From the NCBI GenBank assembly GCA_019639175.1, contig JAHBSK010000004.1, positions 289,717-353,716 on the forward strand: DNA of 64,000 bases, in the 5' to 3' direction. This document shows, one piece after another, positions 17,894 to 27,115 of this stretch. Made by a program: the position numbers and the translations under genes. Source of the DNA: Acidobacteriota bacterium. Its GTDB lineage: Bacteria > Acidobacteriota > Blastocatellia > Pyrinomonadales > Pyrinomonadaceae. Below the pieces are notes generated by a model, which did no database searches, had not been told where the DNA came from, and saw only the letters and a list, made by a program, of their open reading frames with translations. The stretch's first letter is position 1; each line of letters starts with the position of its first letter.

Positions 17894-17958
17894 AGTTCGG
17901 TTCTAAGTCTTCAAATCCGAATATACGATCAGATCTTCCTGCTCTTTGCTGCTGCATT

Positions 17959-18017
17959 CTTTGCGGCTTAGCGTGAAACTATGCTTATATCACGCAAAGT
18001 CGCTAAGTTCGCAAAGA
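17959..18017. repeat. REP-type palindrome, copy 2 (short loop)
   Basis: TTTGCGGCTTAGCGTGAAAC faces ATCACGCAAAGTCGCTAAG, with a short loop of about 10 bases. It is the most compact and best paired copy in the window. Confidence 0.75.
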
Positions 18018-18086
18018 CATTTTCGGTTATAGCAAAGTATGGACTGTGATCCGTTTTTCGCGGTTGATGCCTTATTTTCCGCTTAT

Positions 18087-18190
18087 CTCTTTGCGGGCTT
18101 TGCCGTCTTGGCGTGAAACTGTCTTTATATTTACCGGACATTCTCAAGCATTCGCGAATACTTCACGCAAAGCCGCTAAGTTCGCAAAGA
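18087..18190. repeat. REP-type palindrome, copy 3
   Basis: CTCTTTGCGGGCTTTGCCGT and TTGGCGTGAAAC in the left arm face TTCACGCAAAGCCGCTAAG in the right arm, with a loop of about 40 bases. Confidence 0.75.
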
Positions 18191-18287
18191 AACCAAATAG
18201 GTTCGCCTACTTCCTCTGTCTGTTGAACTGCGTTATAGACCCGTAAGCCCGACACCCCACCAAAACTCTGTTAACTCCCCAAACTGC

Positions 18288-20813
18288 CTACTGCGATCGG
18301 AGTGTGCCGAGCGGTTTTCGGAAAAGAACGTCAAAGCTGGAAACAGTGCCGACGATAAGAACGACCAGCGCCGTTATCAGTGTGCCGGCGGCAAGCAGAA
18401 CAGGATCGAATTCCCATTCGATATTCAAAATGAACCGGCTGACCGCAAAGGACAGAACCGCGGCGAACACCGCGCCGATCATGCCCGCCAGCATTCCCAA
18501 AAGGCCGTATTCGGCGACAAGCATCATCGCCAGTTTTGCGCGTCCGGCGCCGAGCGTTTTCAGGATAGCGTTCTCATAGACGCGCTGAGATTTGGTCAGG
18601 GCGACCGAACCTATCAGGATAAGAACACCGCTTAAAATTACAAACCCGCCAACGAACGAAATTGCCAGGACGAAATTATCGACAAGTGCCTTGACCGTTG
18701 TGATGATGTCGGCAACATCGAACACCTGCACATTCGGATATGCGTCCACGACCGCACGCTGCAGCCGCTGTCGTTCGGTTGCTCCGGCGGGTTTCAGCAC
18801 GGTCGCGGCAAAGGTCTGCGGCGCCTTGTCAAGAACGCCGGGGCTGAACACAAAAATGAACGCGGTTCGCGTGTTCCGCAGGTCGAGTTTGCGGACGCTT
18901 GCCACACGCGCCGTGACGTGGCGGCCCGAAATGTCGAACGTTATCGAATCTCCCGGAACGACCTTCAGCCTTTCTGCCATCTCATCCTGAACCGAGACCT
19001 CCGGCACATCAGATCCGCCGTCCGGCCACCATCGGCCCGCGATGATCTTTTCGTTGAGGTCGAGTTCGGGCCGATAGGTCACGGCAAACTCGCGGCCGAT
19101 CTGTCCCTGCATCTGCCTTACTTCGGGGTCGCTGAAATCCGGCGCCTTGCCGTTGATAAAAGCAACGCGGGCGCGGACCGTCGGCGTCGTTTCGGGCTTT
19201 TCGCCAAGGCCGCGCTCTATCATCGCGGCAAGGCCGTCGATCTGGCTTTTTTGAATATCGACAAAGAAAAGCGTCGGCAGCCGCTGGTTGCGTGAAAAAT
19301 CAAATTCGCGCACCAGATTGACCTGTAACGATTGGACCGCAAGAACAACAAACGCTCCGAGGCCGACCGCAAGCAGGATGATGCGTGTCTGATTGCCCGG
19401 ACGATACAGCGAATTTACCGCCTGTTTCAAGGCAAACGGCCCGACCGAACCGAGGCCGCGAAGAAAATATGTAAGCACTGCCGCCGCCGCGTAAAGAACC
19501 GCCGAGGTCAACGCCAGGCCGACAAGGAAAAATGTACCGACAAGCAGCGAACCGGCCTGCCACACGGCCAACGCCAAAAGCCCCGCAATAATAACACCCG
19601 CAACCAGCCATTTTGTCGTGTCCAGACGGCGAAAGCTGGCATTGTTCTCATCACGAAGCAGCAAACGAGGTTTGATATTGCGCACCTGCAGCAGCGGAAG
19701 CCCGGAGAATAAAGCCGATATTAAAAGCCCCAGCACGATGCCCTGCAAGGCGGTCGAAAAACCGACCGTGTATGACATATTCTCCGGCAGATCGGCGGAA
19801 AGCGCCGACCGAGCAAGCAGCAATCCGCCCTGTGCAAGCAGAACACCGAAAAGGCTGCCCATAAGCCCAAGCGTCAATATTTGAAGCAGATAGACGGTGA
19901 TGATGCGATTGCCGGAAGCGCCGAGGCATTTTAGAACCGCGACCGCTTTTCGTTTTTGCTCAACAAAAGCCCTTGAAACATTCCACACACCGACGCCGCC
20001 CAGCACGAGAATAAGCAAACCGGTGAGGGCAAGATAATTCTCCGTCCGGGCAAACTGTTCGCCGAGGCGTTCCTGTGTCTCGCGGTAAGACTGCACCCGC
20101 AGCGTCGTGCCTTTCAGGGCATCGCGAAGGCTTTTTACCAAAGCCGTCGGGTTGTCGGTCGTGCGGTAAAGCAGCCGGTGACGGACGCGGCTGGCATTTT
20201 GCGAAATGCCTGAGGTGTAGAAAGCCTGTTTTGTGATGAACACACGCGCTCCGAGCCGAAAGCCGCTCGTCCCGCCCGGTTCCTGATCGAACGAACCGGT
20301 AATGCGAAACTCTCCGTCGCCGATCTTGATCTTTTCGCCGACCGCGACGTTCAGGTCTTCGAGCAAAATGCGGGCGACGAGAGCGCCATCATCATCAAGC
20401 GTTGAAAGATCGAATCGCTTGCCGTCATCCAGAACGAATTCGCCGACGAGCGGAAACGCTGCGCCGATTCCCTTTAGCTCGACCATCCGCAAACCCGGTT
20501 TCTGCGGATCGGCGGGAACGGCCATCGCCGTCGTGGTCAATGCCTCGTCGCGGCCGTCAACTGTGCCATAGGCCGAGATGACCTCCTCTATCTTTGCAAG
20601 CTGAGCGGGTGAAAACTCTGTGGATGAACTGACCTCGATGTCAGCCGTCATCAGCGCCCGTGCATCGGTGCCGACAGCAGCCGTCAGGTTCTGTATCAGC
20701 GACCGCAGAGCAACGATCGACCCGACGCCAAGCGCAATGCAAAGAAAAAAGAACAACAGCCGCCGCCACGACGACCGTATCTCTCTAAAAGTGAGGTTGA
20801 GGATGAATTGCAT
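18288..20813 (-). CDS. ybbP: ABC transporter permease, FtsX/MacB-like (YbbP)
   Basis: An 841-residue inner-membrane permease. It begins with MQFILNLTFREIRSSWRRLL and a first transmembrane helix. Large extracytoplasmic domains alternate with two four-helix FtsX-type modules, around residues 255-440 and 700-840, as in YbbP of E. coli. It would act with the ATPase encoded at 22031-22702. In E. coli ybbA and ybbP are adjacent; here three small genes separate them. Substrate unknown; YbbAP-type systems are linked to extraction of hydrophobic or lipid-like molecules, and the nearby TesA-type esterase fits that. Confidence 0.85.
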   Translation of the reverse strand: MQFILNLTFREIRSSWRRLLFFFLCIALGVGSIVALRSLIQNLTAAVGTDARALMTADIEVSSSTEFSPAQLAKIEEVISAYGTVDGRDEALTTTAMAVPADPQKPGLRMVELKGIGAAFPLVGEFVLDDGKRFDLSTLDDDGALVARILLEDLNVAVGEKIKIGDGEFRITGSFDQEPGGTSGFRLGARVFITKQAFYTSGISQNASRVRHRLLYRTTDNPTALVKSLRDALKGTTLRVQSYRETQERLGEQFARTENYLALTGLLILVLGGVGVWNVSRAFVEQKRKAVAVLKCLGASGNRIITVYLLQILTLGLMGSLFGVLLAQGGLLLARSALSADLPENMSYTVGFSTALQGIVLGLLISALFSGLPLLQVRNIKPRLLLRDENNASFRRLDTTKWLVAGVIIAGLLALAVWQAGSLLVGTFFLVGLALTSAVLYAAAAVLTYFLRGLGSVGPFALKQAVNSLYRPGNQTRIILLAVGLGAFVVLAVQSLQVNLVREFDFSRNQRLPTLFFVDIQKSQIDGLAAMIERGLGEKPETTPTVRARVAFINGKAPDFSDPEVRQMQGQIGREFAVTYRPELDLNEKIIAGRWWPDGGSDVPEVSVQDEMAERLKVVPGDSITFDISGRHVTARVASVRKLDLRNTRTAFIFVFSPGVLDKAPQTFAATVLKPAGATERQRLQRAVVDAYPNVQVFDVADIITTVKALVDNFVLAISFVGGFVILSGVLILIGSVALTKSQRVYENAILKTLGAGRAKLAMMLVAEYGLLGMLAGMIGAVFAAVLSFAVSRFILNIEWEFDPVLLAAGTLITALVVLIVGTVSSFDVLFRKPLGTLRSQ

Positions 20814-20823
20814 CGGGAATTTT

Positions 20824-21156
20824 TTACAAAAAGGTCAGTGCGATCCTGATGGATGAACCACGTTCAATATATCGCTGATTCACAAAGGCCGCACATTCGA
20901 TCAATGCCTCGAAAATCTCGGGAACCCGCTGCTTGAAAGAAACGCTTTCGACAACACTTATGTTCAGCATTTCATCGTGCTTCAAATGAAAACGTGACAT
21001 CCCATCTTCCTCATCAAGATACGTTAGGCAATCGATCCAGGCGTTCATATTTTGACCATAGAAATTCGGAAAGCCAAAAGTAGTTTTACAGCCTTCGTGG
21101 AAAGAACCCCAGTCTTTGATCTCATCGGTTTCGAGCGAAATATCAACTGTTCTCAT
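20824..21156 (-). CDS. Barstar-family protein (ribonuclease inhibitor fold), orphan
   Basis: A 110-residue protein resembling barstar. FHEGCKTTFGFPNFYGQN-like sequence near residues 19-36 is the conserved nuclease-binding helix region (FGFPNFYGxNxxAWIDCL). No barnase-like gene lies nearby, so it is an orphan or acts on a foreign enzyme. It sits 10 bases from the ybbP start on the same strand and with DUF2442 and DUF4160 genes between ybbA and ybbP. Confidence 0.8.
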   Translation of the reverse strand: MRTVDISLETDEIKDWGSFHEGCKTTFGFPNFYGQNMNAWIDCLTYLDEEDGMSRFHLKHDEMLNISVVESVSFKQRVPEIFEALIECAAFVNQRYIERGSSIRIALTFL

Positions 21157-21217
21157 TTGACCAATAGGATACTTTGAAAGGCTGTCTTACACATCCGAAA
21201 TAAGTGAAAGCTAATAA

Positions 21218-21281
21218 CGAATAACTGATAATGCCGCCAAAACCGTTATAAGTTCTTAGCTGTCAGTTCTCAGTTATTTCG
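21218..21281. repeat. AACTGATAACTGAAAACT-type palindrome, copy 3
   Basis: CGAATAACTGATAAT faces TCAGTTATTTCG, spaced by about 30 bases. It separates the barstar gene from the DUF2442 gene. Confidence 0.5.
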
Positions 21282-21306
21282 AGAAAGTCTTCCGATGCTC
21301 TCGCCT

Positions 21307-21774
21307 CTATGCAGTTCGCTGCCTGCGGGGCCTGCCGCCTTTTTTGCCATTTTCCACGCTTGCCGCCCTTTTAGCTGGAGTCTTTGCCCGTCCGCCCTTG
21401 CGCCCGATCTCGGCAAGATGCTCCTTAAGGCCTGACATCCATCTCTGACTGCCGAAAATGCCTTTGAGAAAACTTTCGACCGTGAAATACACGTCCAGCG
21501 TTTCCCAGTGTATCTGCGTTCCGTTCAAGATAAGTTCAACGTCGTTCAGTGCCTCAGGATCATCGGTCTGAAGCCCCTGGATCATATCTATTGGCACAAG
21601 CAGCGTCACGCCGCTTTCCATATCCAGTACCAATCGGCGCGATCTGAGGTCTATCCGCGCGGTCCTGGCTTTTGGAAGACGCTCCATCCTCTCGGCACCG
21701 CGTTTATTAGCAAGTTGAAATTCCCTTTCAAACTCGGAGTCGTCCAACAATGCCTGTATTCTCTTTTCATCCAT
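21307..21774 (-). CDS. DUF2442 domain protein
   Basis: A 155-residue protein. The DUF2442 segment is near residues 45-110 (RLVLDMESGVTLLVPIDMI, LILNGTQIHWETLDVYF). The C-terminus is Arg/Lys/Gly-rich (EIGRKGGRAKTPAKRAAS, KKGGRPRR), likely binding nucleic acid. It overlaps the upstream DUF4160 gene by 8 bases, so the pair is translationally coupled. From memory such pairs are common in bacterial genomes and resemble toxin-antitoxin pairs, but this has not been shown to my knowledge. Confidence 0.8.
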   Translation of the reverse strand: MDEKRIQALLDDSEFEREFQLANKRGAERMERLPKARTARIDLRSRRLVLDMESGVTLLVPIDMIQGLQTDDPEALNDVELILNGTQIHWETLDVYFTVESFLKGIFGSQRWMSGLKEHLAEIGRKGGRAKTPAKRAASVENGKKGGRPRRQRTA

Positions 21775-22000
21775 GGATCCTTCTCCATTCCAGCATCAGG
21801 TATTCCTGGTTATCTATCACTATCAGCTTGGCAATCGCCTGCTCCCTTCTGTTAAATCCCCAGTTGTTCCTGATCCTGACATCTTCTTCAAATTCGATGA
21901 CCATCTCGTGACCGCCGCCAAACACATGAACATGTGCCGGCGTGTGATCGTCTGTATTGATCACAAATCTGAAACCTCTTTCTCTCAAAACTGTGGGCAT
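21767..22000 (-). CDS. DUF4160 domain protein
   Basis: A 77-residue protein. It carries the DUF4160 hallmark HTPAHVHVFGGGHEMVIEF near residues 18-37 and a C-terminal EYLMLEWRRIHG. It is the first gene of a coupled pair with DUF2442 (8-base overlap), 30 bases downstream of the ABC ATPase. Function unknown. Confidence 0.82.
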   Translation of the reverse strand: MPTVLRERGFRFVINTDDHTPAHVHVFGGGHEMVIEFEEDVRIRNNWGFNRREQAIAKLIVIDNQEYLMLEWRRIHG

Positions 22001-22030
22001 AGTTATATTAACCTAATCCGCTTGGGTTTT

Positions 22031-22702
22031 TCAAGATATTTCATCGGAAACGACCTTTCCGTCCCTGAGGACGATCTGGCGCTGGGCCTTTGCTGCAAGG
22101 GCCTGATCGTGTGTGACCATGACAAGCGTGACGTTGTTCTGTTTATGCAGGTCGGTCATCAGCTCAAAGATATGCTGTCCGTTTCGCGAATCGAGGTTTC
22201 CTGTAGGTTCATCGGCAAAGAGTATCTTTGGCCTGTTCGCAAACGCGCGGGCTATGGCAACACGCTGCTGTTCGCCGCCGGAAAGCTCGGAGGGATAATG
22301 GTGTCCGCGGTCGGACAGCCCGACATCGTCAAGAAGTTCCCCTGCACGCTGCTTTGCATCATTTGCCCCGCGTATCTCCATCGGGATCATGATGTTCTCG
22401 AGCGCGGTCAGGCTTGGGATAAGGTGAAAAGATTGAAAGATAAAGCCGATCTTCCGGCTGCGAAGCTCAGCAAGGCCGTCTTCGCTCATTGTCGTTATCT
22501 CGTCGCCGTCGATGGTGATGCTTCCTTCCGATGGCGCGTCCAGGCCGGCAAGCAAGCCGAGCAATGTCGATTTTCCGCTGCCCGACGCACCGGTCAGTGC
22601 AACGAACTGGCCGTCAGGTATCTCCGCTGAAACGTTTGATAATATTGTCAGGTCTTCCGTTCCTGAGCGAACGGTCTTGGTCACGTCTTTGATAACGATC
22701 AT
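22031..22702 (-). CDS. ybbA: ABC transporter ATP-binding protein (YbbA/LolD-like)
   Basis: A 223-residue ABC ATPase. Walker [10 protein letters not shown], signature [15 protein letters not shown], Walker [14 protein letters not shown] and H-loop MVTHDQ are all intact. The start [11 protein letters not shown] is preferred over one 36 bases upstream. It would energise the YbbP-like permease at 18288-20813, which lies on the same strand after DUF4160, DUF2442 and barstar genes. It is divergent from tesA, as in E. coli. Confidence 0.92.
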   Translation of the reverse strand: MIVIKDVTKTVRSGTEDLTILSNVSAEIPDGQFVALTGASGSGKSTLLGLLAGLDAPSEGSITIDGDEITTMSEDGLAELRSRKIGFIFQSFHLIPSLTALENIMIPMEIRGANDAKQRAGELLDDVGLSDRGHHYPSELSGGEQQRVAIARAFANRPKILFADEPTGNLDSRNGQHIFELMTDLHKQNNVTLVMVTHDQALAAKAQRQIVLRDGKVVSDEIS

Positions 22703-22811
22703 ATATTTTATAAGGTCAGTTTCATCATAGCTTGCCAAAATCCGTCAAACAAGTTCCAATTAAATTGCATCAAAACCGTTTGAACGTATTAGTAAACGTA
22801 TCTGACCTGAA

Positions 22812-23504
22812 ATGAGTTCCTTGTTACGAATTAAATTTTTAATTTGCCTTGGACTGGCCGTTCTTTCCTTCGGCTGCGGCGAGCAGGACCGCTTTACCGG
22901 CGGCCAGGGAAATGTCGAGCGCCCGCTGGTCTATCCGCAAACCGTTGCCGCAAGGCCAAAGATAATCGCCTTTGGCGACAGCCTGACCGCCGGTTTCGGG
23001 TTGTCTGAAACTGAGTCATATCCGTATCTGCTCCAGCAGCGGCTAAATGCCGAAGGCTATGATTATGAGGTCGTAAATGCAGGTGTTTCCGGCGACACAA
23101 GCCTGGGCGGGAGCGAACGTGCCGAATGGACACTGGAACAGCAAGGCGCAAAGATCTTGATCCTCGAACTTGGTGCCAACGACATGCTTCGCGGAATGCC
23201 GCCCGCCCGCATGAAGGCCAACCTTGAAAGCATCATCAAAAAAGCACAGGAACTGAATATGAAGATACTGCTGTGCGGAATGTTCGCCGCCCCGACGCTC
23301 GGCACTGAGTATCAGCAGGAATTCAACACCGCGTTCCCCGATCTGGCGGACCAATACAAAACGGCATTTCTGCCGTTCCCGCTTGAGAACATCGCGATGA
23401 AACCGGAGCTGAATCAGGGCGACGGCATTCACCCAAATGCCGAGGGAACCAGGATGATGGCCGATAACATATACAATGCCCTTTTGCCGCTTTTGGAAAA
23501 ATGA
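22812..23504 (+). CDS. tesA: SGNH arylesterase/lysophospholipase (TesA-like)
   Basis: A 230-residue exported SGNH hydrolase. The blocks are GDSLTAGFG (Ser nucleophile), GGSERAEW with the second-block Gly, GANDML (Asn) and DGIHPN (Asp and His). The N-terminus is a signal peptide ending in SFGCGEQ, so it may be a lipoprotein, though the lipobox is imperfect. E. coli TesA has the same position, divergent from ybbA, and acts as a thioesterase, arylesterase and lysophospholipase. Confidence 0.9.
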   Translation: MSSLLRIKFLICLGLAVLSFGCGEQDRFTGGQGNVERPLVYPQTVAARPKIIAFGDSLTAGFGLSETESYPYLLQQRLNAEGYDYEVVNAGVSGDTSLGGSERAEWTLEQQGAKILILELGANDMLRGMPPARMKANLESIIKKAQELNMKILLCGMFAAPTLGTEYQQEFNTAFPDLADQYKTAFLPFPLENIAMKPELNQGDGIHPNAEGTRMMADNIYNALLPLLEK

Positions 23505-23510
23505 CGGTGT

Positions 23511-24395
23511 TCAGGAAGAAAATGGATCGATCTTTTTGAAATGCTTATCGCGGTTGCCAAGGATGCCGAATCGCCGATTTACACCGCGCTGAATTTTTTT
23601 CCACGCTCCGTACGTCAGCCGGGATAAACCCGTTCTTCGGAAATTGTCCATACCGGCGATCCCGGCGACCTCGCTTCGTTGGTGGGAGTTCCAGATGGCA
23701 AAATAATCGCTCTGCTGTGGCGGATTTGCAAAGACAGGCTTTACTTCGGTGCGTCGGGCAATGATCAGCAGCATTGTCGGCTCCTCATTTACCAGCGTAA
23801 CGCGTTCGCGGACAGTATCAGGGTCGGAGATCTCATACCAGTCGCAATCCTGCACCTCCTCAAATATCAAAAGCTGCTCAAGCTCAAAGCCGTTCAGTTC
23901 GGAAAAAATGCGGAAAAAAAGCTCAGGGCTGAACTGATAGAATCCGTGGCCTAGATGGTTGTTCGTCGGCGTTATACCGAGAAAATGTCCGCCCGGACGA
24001 ACCATATCCATACAGTTCCTTATCGCCTGGGGATAATTGAAGACATGTTCGAGCGTTCCGCCGTCAAGGACGACCGAAAACCGCTCTTTATGCTCGTCAC
24101 CGATGGGCAGATTCAGGTCGTGAACGACCGATGCGTCTTCATAGTCCGAGGCATCGTATGACACTATTTCCTCGGCGCCTAAGAATTGCAGGAATGGTTC
24201 TGCATAACCATTCGACGCGGTAAATTCCGATGCACGCGAAGTTGCCTCACCCTCGCCCGCTTTGGCAAGAACGCCGGCAAGAGCATCCTCGTCGATAAGC
24301 ATACTCTGCCGCCCGATAGTGGCGGTTTCGGCAAATGACACTCCACGCTGCCGTGCGTAAAGCAAAAATTTTATTCCGTTTATATCCAAACCCAT
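23511..24395 (-). CDS. SAM-dependent methyltransferase-like protein
   Basis: A 294-residue protein starting MGLDINGIKFLLYARQRG. A class I methyltransferase-like core is seen: SYDASDYEDASVVHDLN, VVLDGGTLEHVFNYPQAIRN and MVRPGGHFLGITPTN. The first glycine-rich loop is degenerate (FLGAEEIVSYDAS). The start at 24395 follows a RBS-poor leader; an open frame continues upstream to 24560 but is Lys/Arg-rich and unlikely. Substrate unknown. Convergent with tesA, 6 bases between stop codons. Confidence 0.7.
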   Translation of the reverse strand: MGLDINGIKFLLYARQRGVSFAETATIGRQSMLIDEDALAGVLAKAGEGEATSRASEFTASNGYAEPFLQFLGAEEIVSYDASDYEDASVVHDLNLPIGDEHKERFSVVLDGGTLEHVFNYPQAIRNCMDMVRPGGHFLGITPTNNHLGHGFYQFSPELFFRIFSELNGFELEQLLIFEEVQDCDWYEISDPDTVRERVTLVNEEPTMLLIIARRTEVKPVFANPPQQSDYFAIWNSHQRSEVAGIAGMDNFRRTGLSRLTYGAWKKIQRGVNRRFGILGNRDKHFKKIDPFSS

Positions 24396-24595
24396 AAAAA
24401 TAATGCGATTATATTGTCCGATTAGGGTCAATTCAATCCCGTTTTTTCTTTTCCTCTTTAGGCGAGCTTGTAAAAACCACAATATCTGGTATATATTCTT
24501 CTCACATATCAAACATATAGTTTTTCGTTTGTGCAGTACACCTGCTCGTCCGGGCAGCAATTTACCGGGCGAAGCTCTACTTGGGGTCGAATGAA

Positions 24596-27115
24596 ATGAC
24601 TGTGCCGGTACGCTCGTGCCTTGCCTTCCTGACAGCGGCTGTCTTTATGGCCGTCTCCTTTTGCTGGAATATATCCTTCGCCAATGTTGAAAGCCGAACG
24701 CCGTCCGAGACTTCTGGCCATCAGCGGCATATTGATTCGCTGATCAAAGATCTGAACGAACGACAAAGGTCCGATGATAAGATCAGCAATATTCGGGAAG
24801 TTCGGCTGCCACATTCATCGGAACGCATTCTGCTTTGGAAAGAGCGGGACAGCGGCGGACACGAACGCGATCTTTACGCCATCGCTCTTCAGGACGGGAG
24901 CGTTCGCCGCATTGCCGCATCGTCCAACGTCATCAGGCTCAGGCACGCTCAATTCGATCCGCTTGTCAAATGGCCTCGAACTCCTGATCTGATCTCTGCA
25001 TCGGCAAATGATAACGGATATGAAACATACATCGTTCAGTTCGTGTCGCAGCCGATACAGGCATATCGTGATGAACTGGCACGGCTCGGCGGCGTTGTCA
25101 GCTTTTATGTTCATGACAATGCGTATCTGGCCAGGATGGATGAAGGAACGGCCGCGACAGTTTCCGCGTTGCCGTTTGTCAGATGGTTAGGACAATATGA
25201 ACCCGCGTTCAAGCTGGAGGACGAGATACTGAGCGGCTTGACCGCCGGAACCGAAAGCGAAGGCCGGTTCAATATAATGCTGACCGAACGCGGCGAAAAG
25301 GCACAGAGGCGTTTGGCGAAACGCATCGCGGAACTTGGCGGAACGGTTCACAAAACGAATCCGGCTGGCTTTCGGCTTGAGGCAACGCTTACGCCGGAAG
25401 TTCTTTTGGCGATGGCAAATGACCCGGACGTGCTTTTCATAGATCGCTGGGCCGCGCATGAAATGGACATGGATATCGTCCGCGATTCGGGCGGAGCAAA
25501 CTATATTGAAAACACGTTCGGCTATCGCGGCGAAGGCGTTCGCGGCGAGGTGATGGACAATGGCCTGCGGCAAACGCATAACGATCTTCGCTCCGGCAAT
25601 CTGCCGCTGATACATAGTTCGCCGAATACGAATGAATCTACAAACCATGGCACATCCAGCTACGGCATAATTTTCGGACGCGGTTCGGCCAATATGCTGG
25701 CCCGTGGAATGCTGCCCGAAGCTCAGGGTATTTTTGCCGACTACGATTTTCTATCTGACCGCTATGCCCACACGGCACGGCTGGTAGGCGAACCATACAA
25801 TGCGGTCTTTCAGTCGAACAGTTGGGGAACAAGCCTGAGCCAGTATTATAGGATCGTGTCAGCAGAACTTGACGATATAGCGTTTTTACACGACATCCTG
25901 ATCGTCCAATCGCAGAGCAACACCGGGACAAGAATGTCCAGGCCGGAGGCGTGGGCGAAAAATGTCGTTTCGGTCGGCGGCATTTATCATTACGGAACGC
26001 CGGGTTTTGACGATGATCGCTGGGACGTCAGTGCAAGTCACGGCCCGGCTTCGGATGGCAGAATAAAACCCGATCTCGCCCATTTTAATGACGGCATATT
26101 TACCACAAGCAGAGACAGTGATTCGAGCTACACGGAATTTAAAGGAACGAGCGCCGCAGTTCCCATAACCGCCGGACATTTCGGCATCTTTTACCAGATG
26201 TGGCACAACGGTCTTTTTGACAATCCGGTGAGCCGAACCGTTTTTGAAAGCCGTCCGCACATGACGACCGCCAAGGCGATGATGATAAACACCGCCGAGC
26301 AATGGGACATGACATTGCCCGGCACGGACATCCGTCGCGAACATCAGGGGTTTGGACGCGTGAGCCTGACGAACCTGAACGCCATGAGCGAAAAGATGCT
26401 CATAGTTGATGAGTCGGACGTGCTGACGGAGTTTGAAACACGAACATATTTTGCTCCGGTCGTCACCGGAATGACCGATCCGCTGAAGATAACGATGGTA
26501 TATGCCGACCCGATGGGAAATCCCGCGTCGCAGACAGCAACGGTCAATGACCTTGACCTGAAAGCGACCGCTCCGGACGGCACGGTCTATTGGGGCAATG
26601 TCGGGCTTGGCATCGGCGAAGGAATGTGGTCGCTGCCGGGCGGCGAACCGAACACGGTCGATACCGTCGAGAATGTGTTTATTGAAAACCCGATGACAGG
26701 CGTTTGGCGAATAGAGGTGACGGCGACGGCGTTAAATCAGGACGCGAGGGTCGAGACGCCTGACATCATTGACGCAGATTTTGCCCTGGTAGCAAGCGGC
26801 ATTGCCCGCGTTGTGCCGACAGCCGCAACGACCTCGATAACCGGACGCGTCATCACAGCGGACGGTCACGGGATCAACCGGGCAACGCTGACGCTGACAG
26901 ACGCCGAAGGTGTCGTCAGACGAACGCTGACCAATCCTTTCGGGTATTTTCGTTTTGACGGCCTGCCCGTCAGCGGTTCGTATGTTCTGGAGGTCTCAGC
27001 AAAGCGGAACAGCTTCGATCCGGCCTCGCGGTTCATCCTGGCAGACGGTGATATGGCAGAGATCGTATTTATTGCGGCGGCATCAACACCATTCAGGCCG
27101 CAGACAAATTACTGA
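24596..27115 (+). CDS. Exported subtilisin-like serine protease (S8) with carboxypeptidase-regulatory-like tail
   Basis: An 839-residue protein with a signal peptide (MTVPVRSCLAFLTAAVFM). A long N-terminal region (about 40-300) with YIVQFVSQPIQAYRDE and similar beta-rich sequence may serve as a prodomain. The catalytic domain follows with Asp321 (GEVMDNGL), His351 (NHGTSSYG), oxyanion Asn408 (QSNSWGTS) and Ser519 (KGTSAAVP). A proprotein-convertase-like beta-sandwich covers about 590-740. A carboxypeptidase-regulatory-like fold ends the protein (ITGRVITADGHGINRATL, GYFRFDGLPVSGSYVLEV). It is a secreted protease for nutrient acquisition or surface processing. Its 3' end overlaps the convergent pgi gene by 7 bases. 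Confidence 0.88.
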   Translation: MTVPVRSCLAFLTAAVFMAVSFCWNISFANVESRTPSETSGHQRHIDSLIKDLNERQRSDDKISNIREVRLPHSSERILLWKERDSGGHERDLYAIALQDGSVRRIAASSNVIRLRHAQFDPLVKWPRTPDLISASANDNGYETYIVQFVSQPIQAYRDELARLGGVVSFYVHDNAYLARMDEGTAATVSALPFVRWLGQYEPAFKLEDEILSGLTAGTESEGRFNIMLTERGEKAQRRLAKRIAELGGTVHKTNPAGFRLEATLTPEVLLAMANDPDVLFIDRWAAHEMDMDIVRDSGGANYIENTFGYRGEGVRGEVMDNGLRQTHNDLRSGNLPLIHSSPNTNESTNHGTSSYGIIFGRGSANMLARGMLPEAQGIFADYDFLSDRYAHTARLVGEPYNAVFQSNSWGTSLSQYYRIVSAELDDIAFLHDILIVQSQSNTGTRMSRPEAWAKNVVSVGGIYHYGTPGFDDDRWDVSASHGPASDGRIKPDLAHFNDGIFTTSRDSDSSYTEFKGTSAAVPITAGHFGIFYQMWHNGLFDNPVSRTVFESRPHMTTAKAMMINTAEQWDMTLPGTDIRREHQGFGRVSLTNLNAMSEKMLIVDESDVLTEFETRTYFAPVVTGMTDPLKITMVYADPMGNPASQTATVNDLDLKATAPDGTVYWGNVGLGIGEGMWSLPGGEPNTVDTVENVFIENPMTGVWRIEVTATALNQDARVETPDIIDADFALVASGIARVVPTAATTSITGRVITADGHGINRATLTLTDAEGVVRRTLTNPFGYFRFDGLPVSGSYVLEVSAKRNSFDPASRFILADGDMAEIVFIAAASTPFRPQTNY

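Larger units (their letters stand above)
17894..18287. other. Intergenic stretch with two REP palindromes
   Basis: No gene. Contains REP copies 2 (17959-18017) and 3 (18087-18190) in tandem. Open frames here only read through the repeats. Confidence 0.6.

Noticed and set aside
18046..18246. Small frame in the intergenic region before ybbP
   Set aside because: It is encoded mainly by a REP palindrome and has no family resemblance.
21773..22630. Plus-strand open frame opposite ybbA and DUF4160
   Set aside because: It overlaps two genes with clear family motifs on the other strand.
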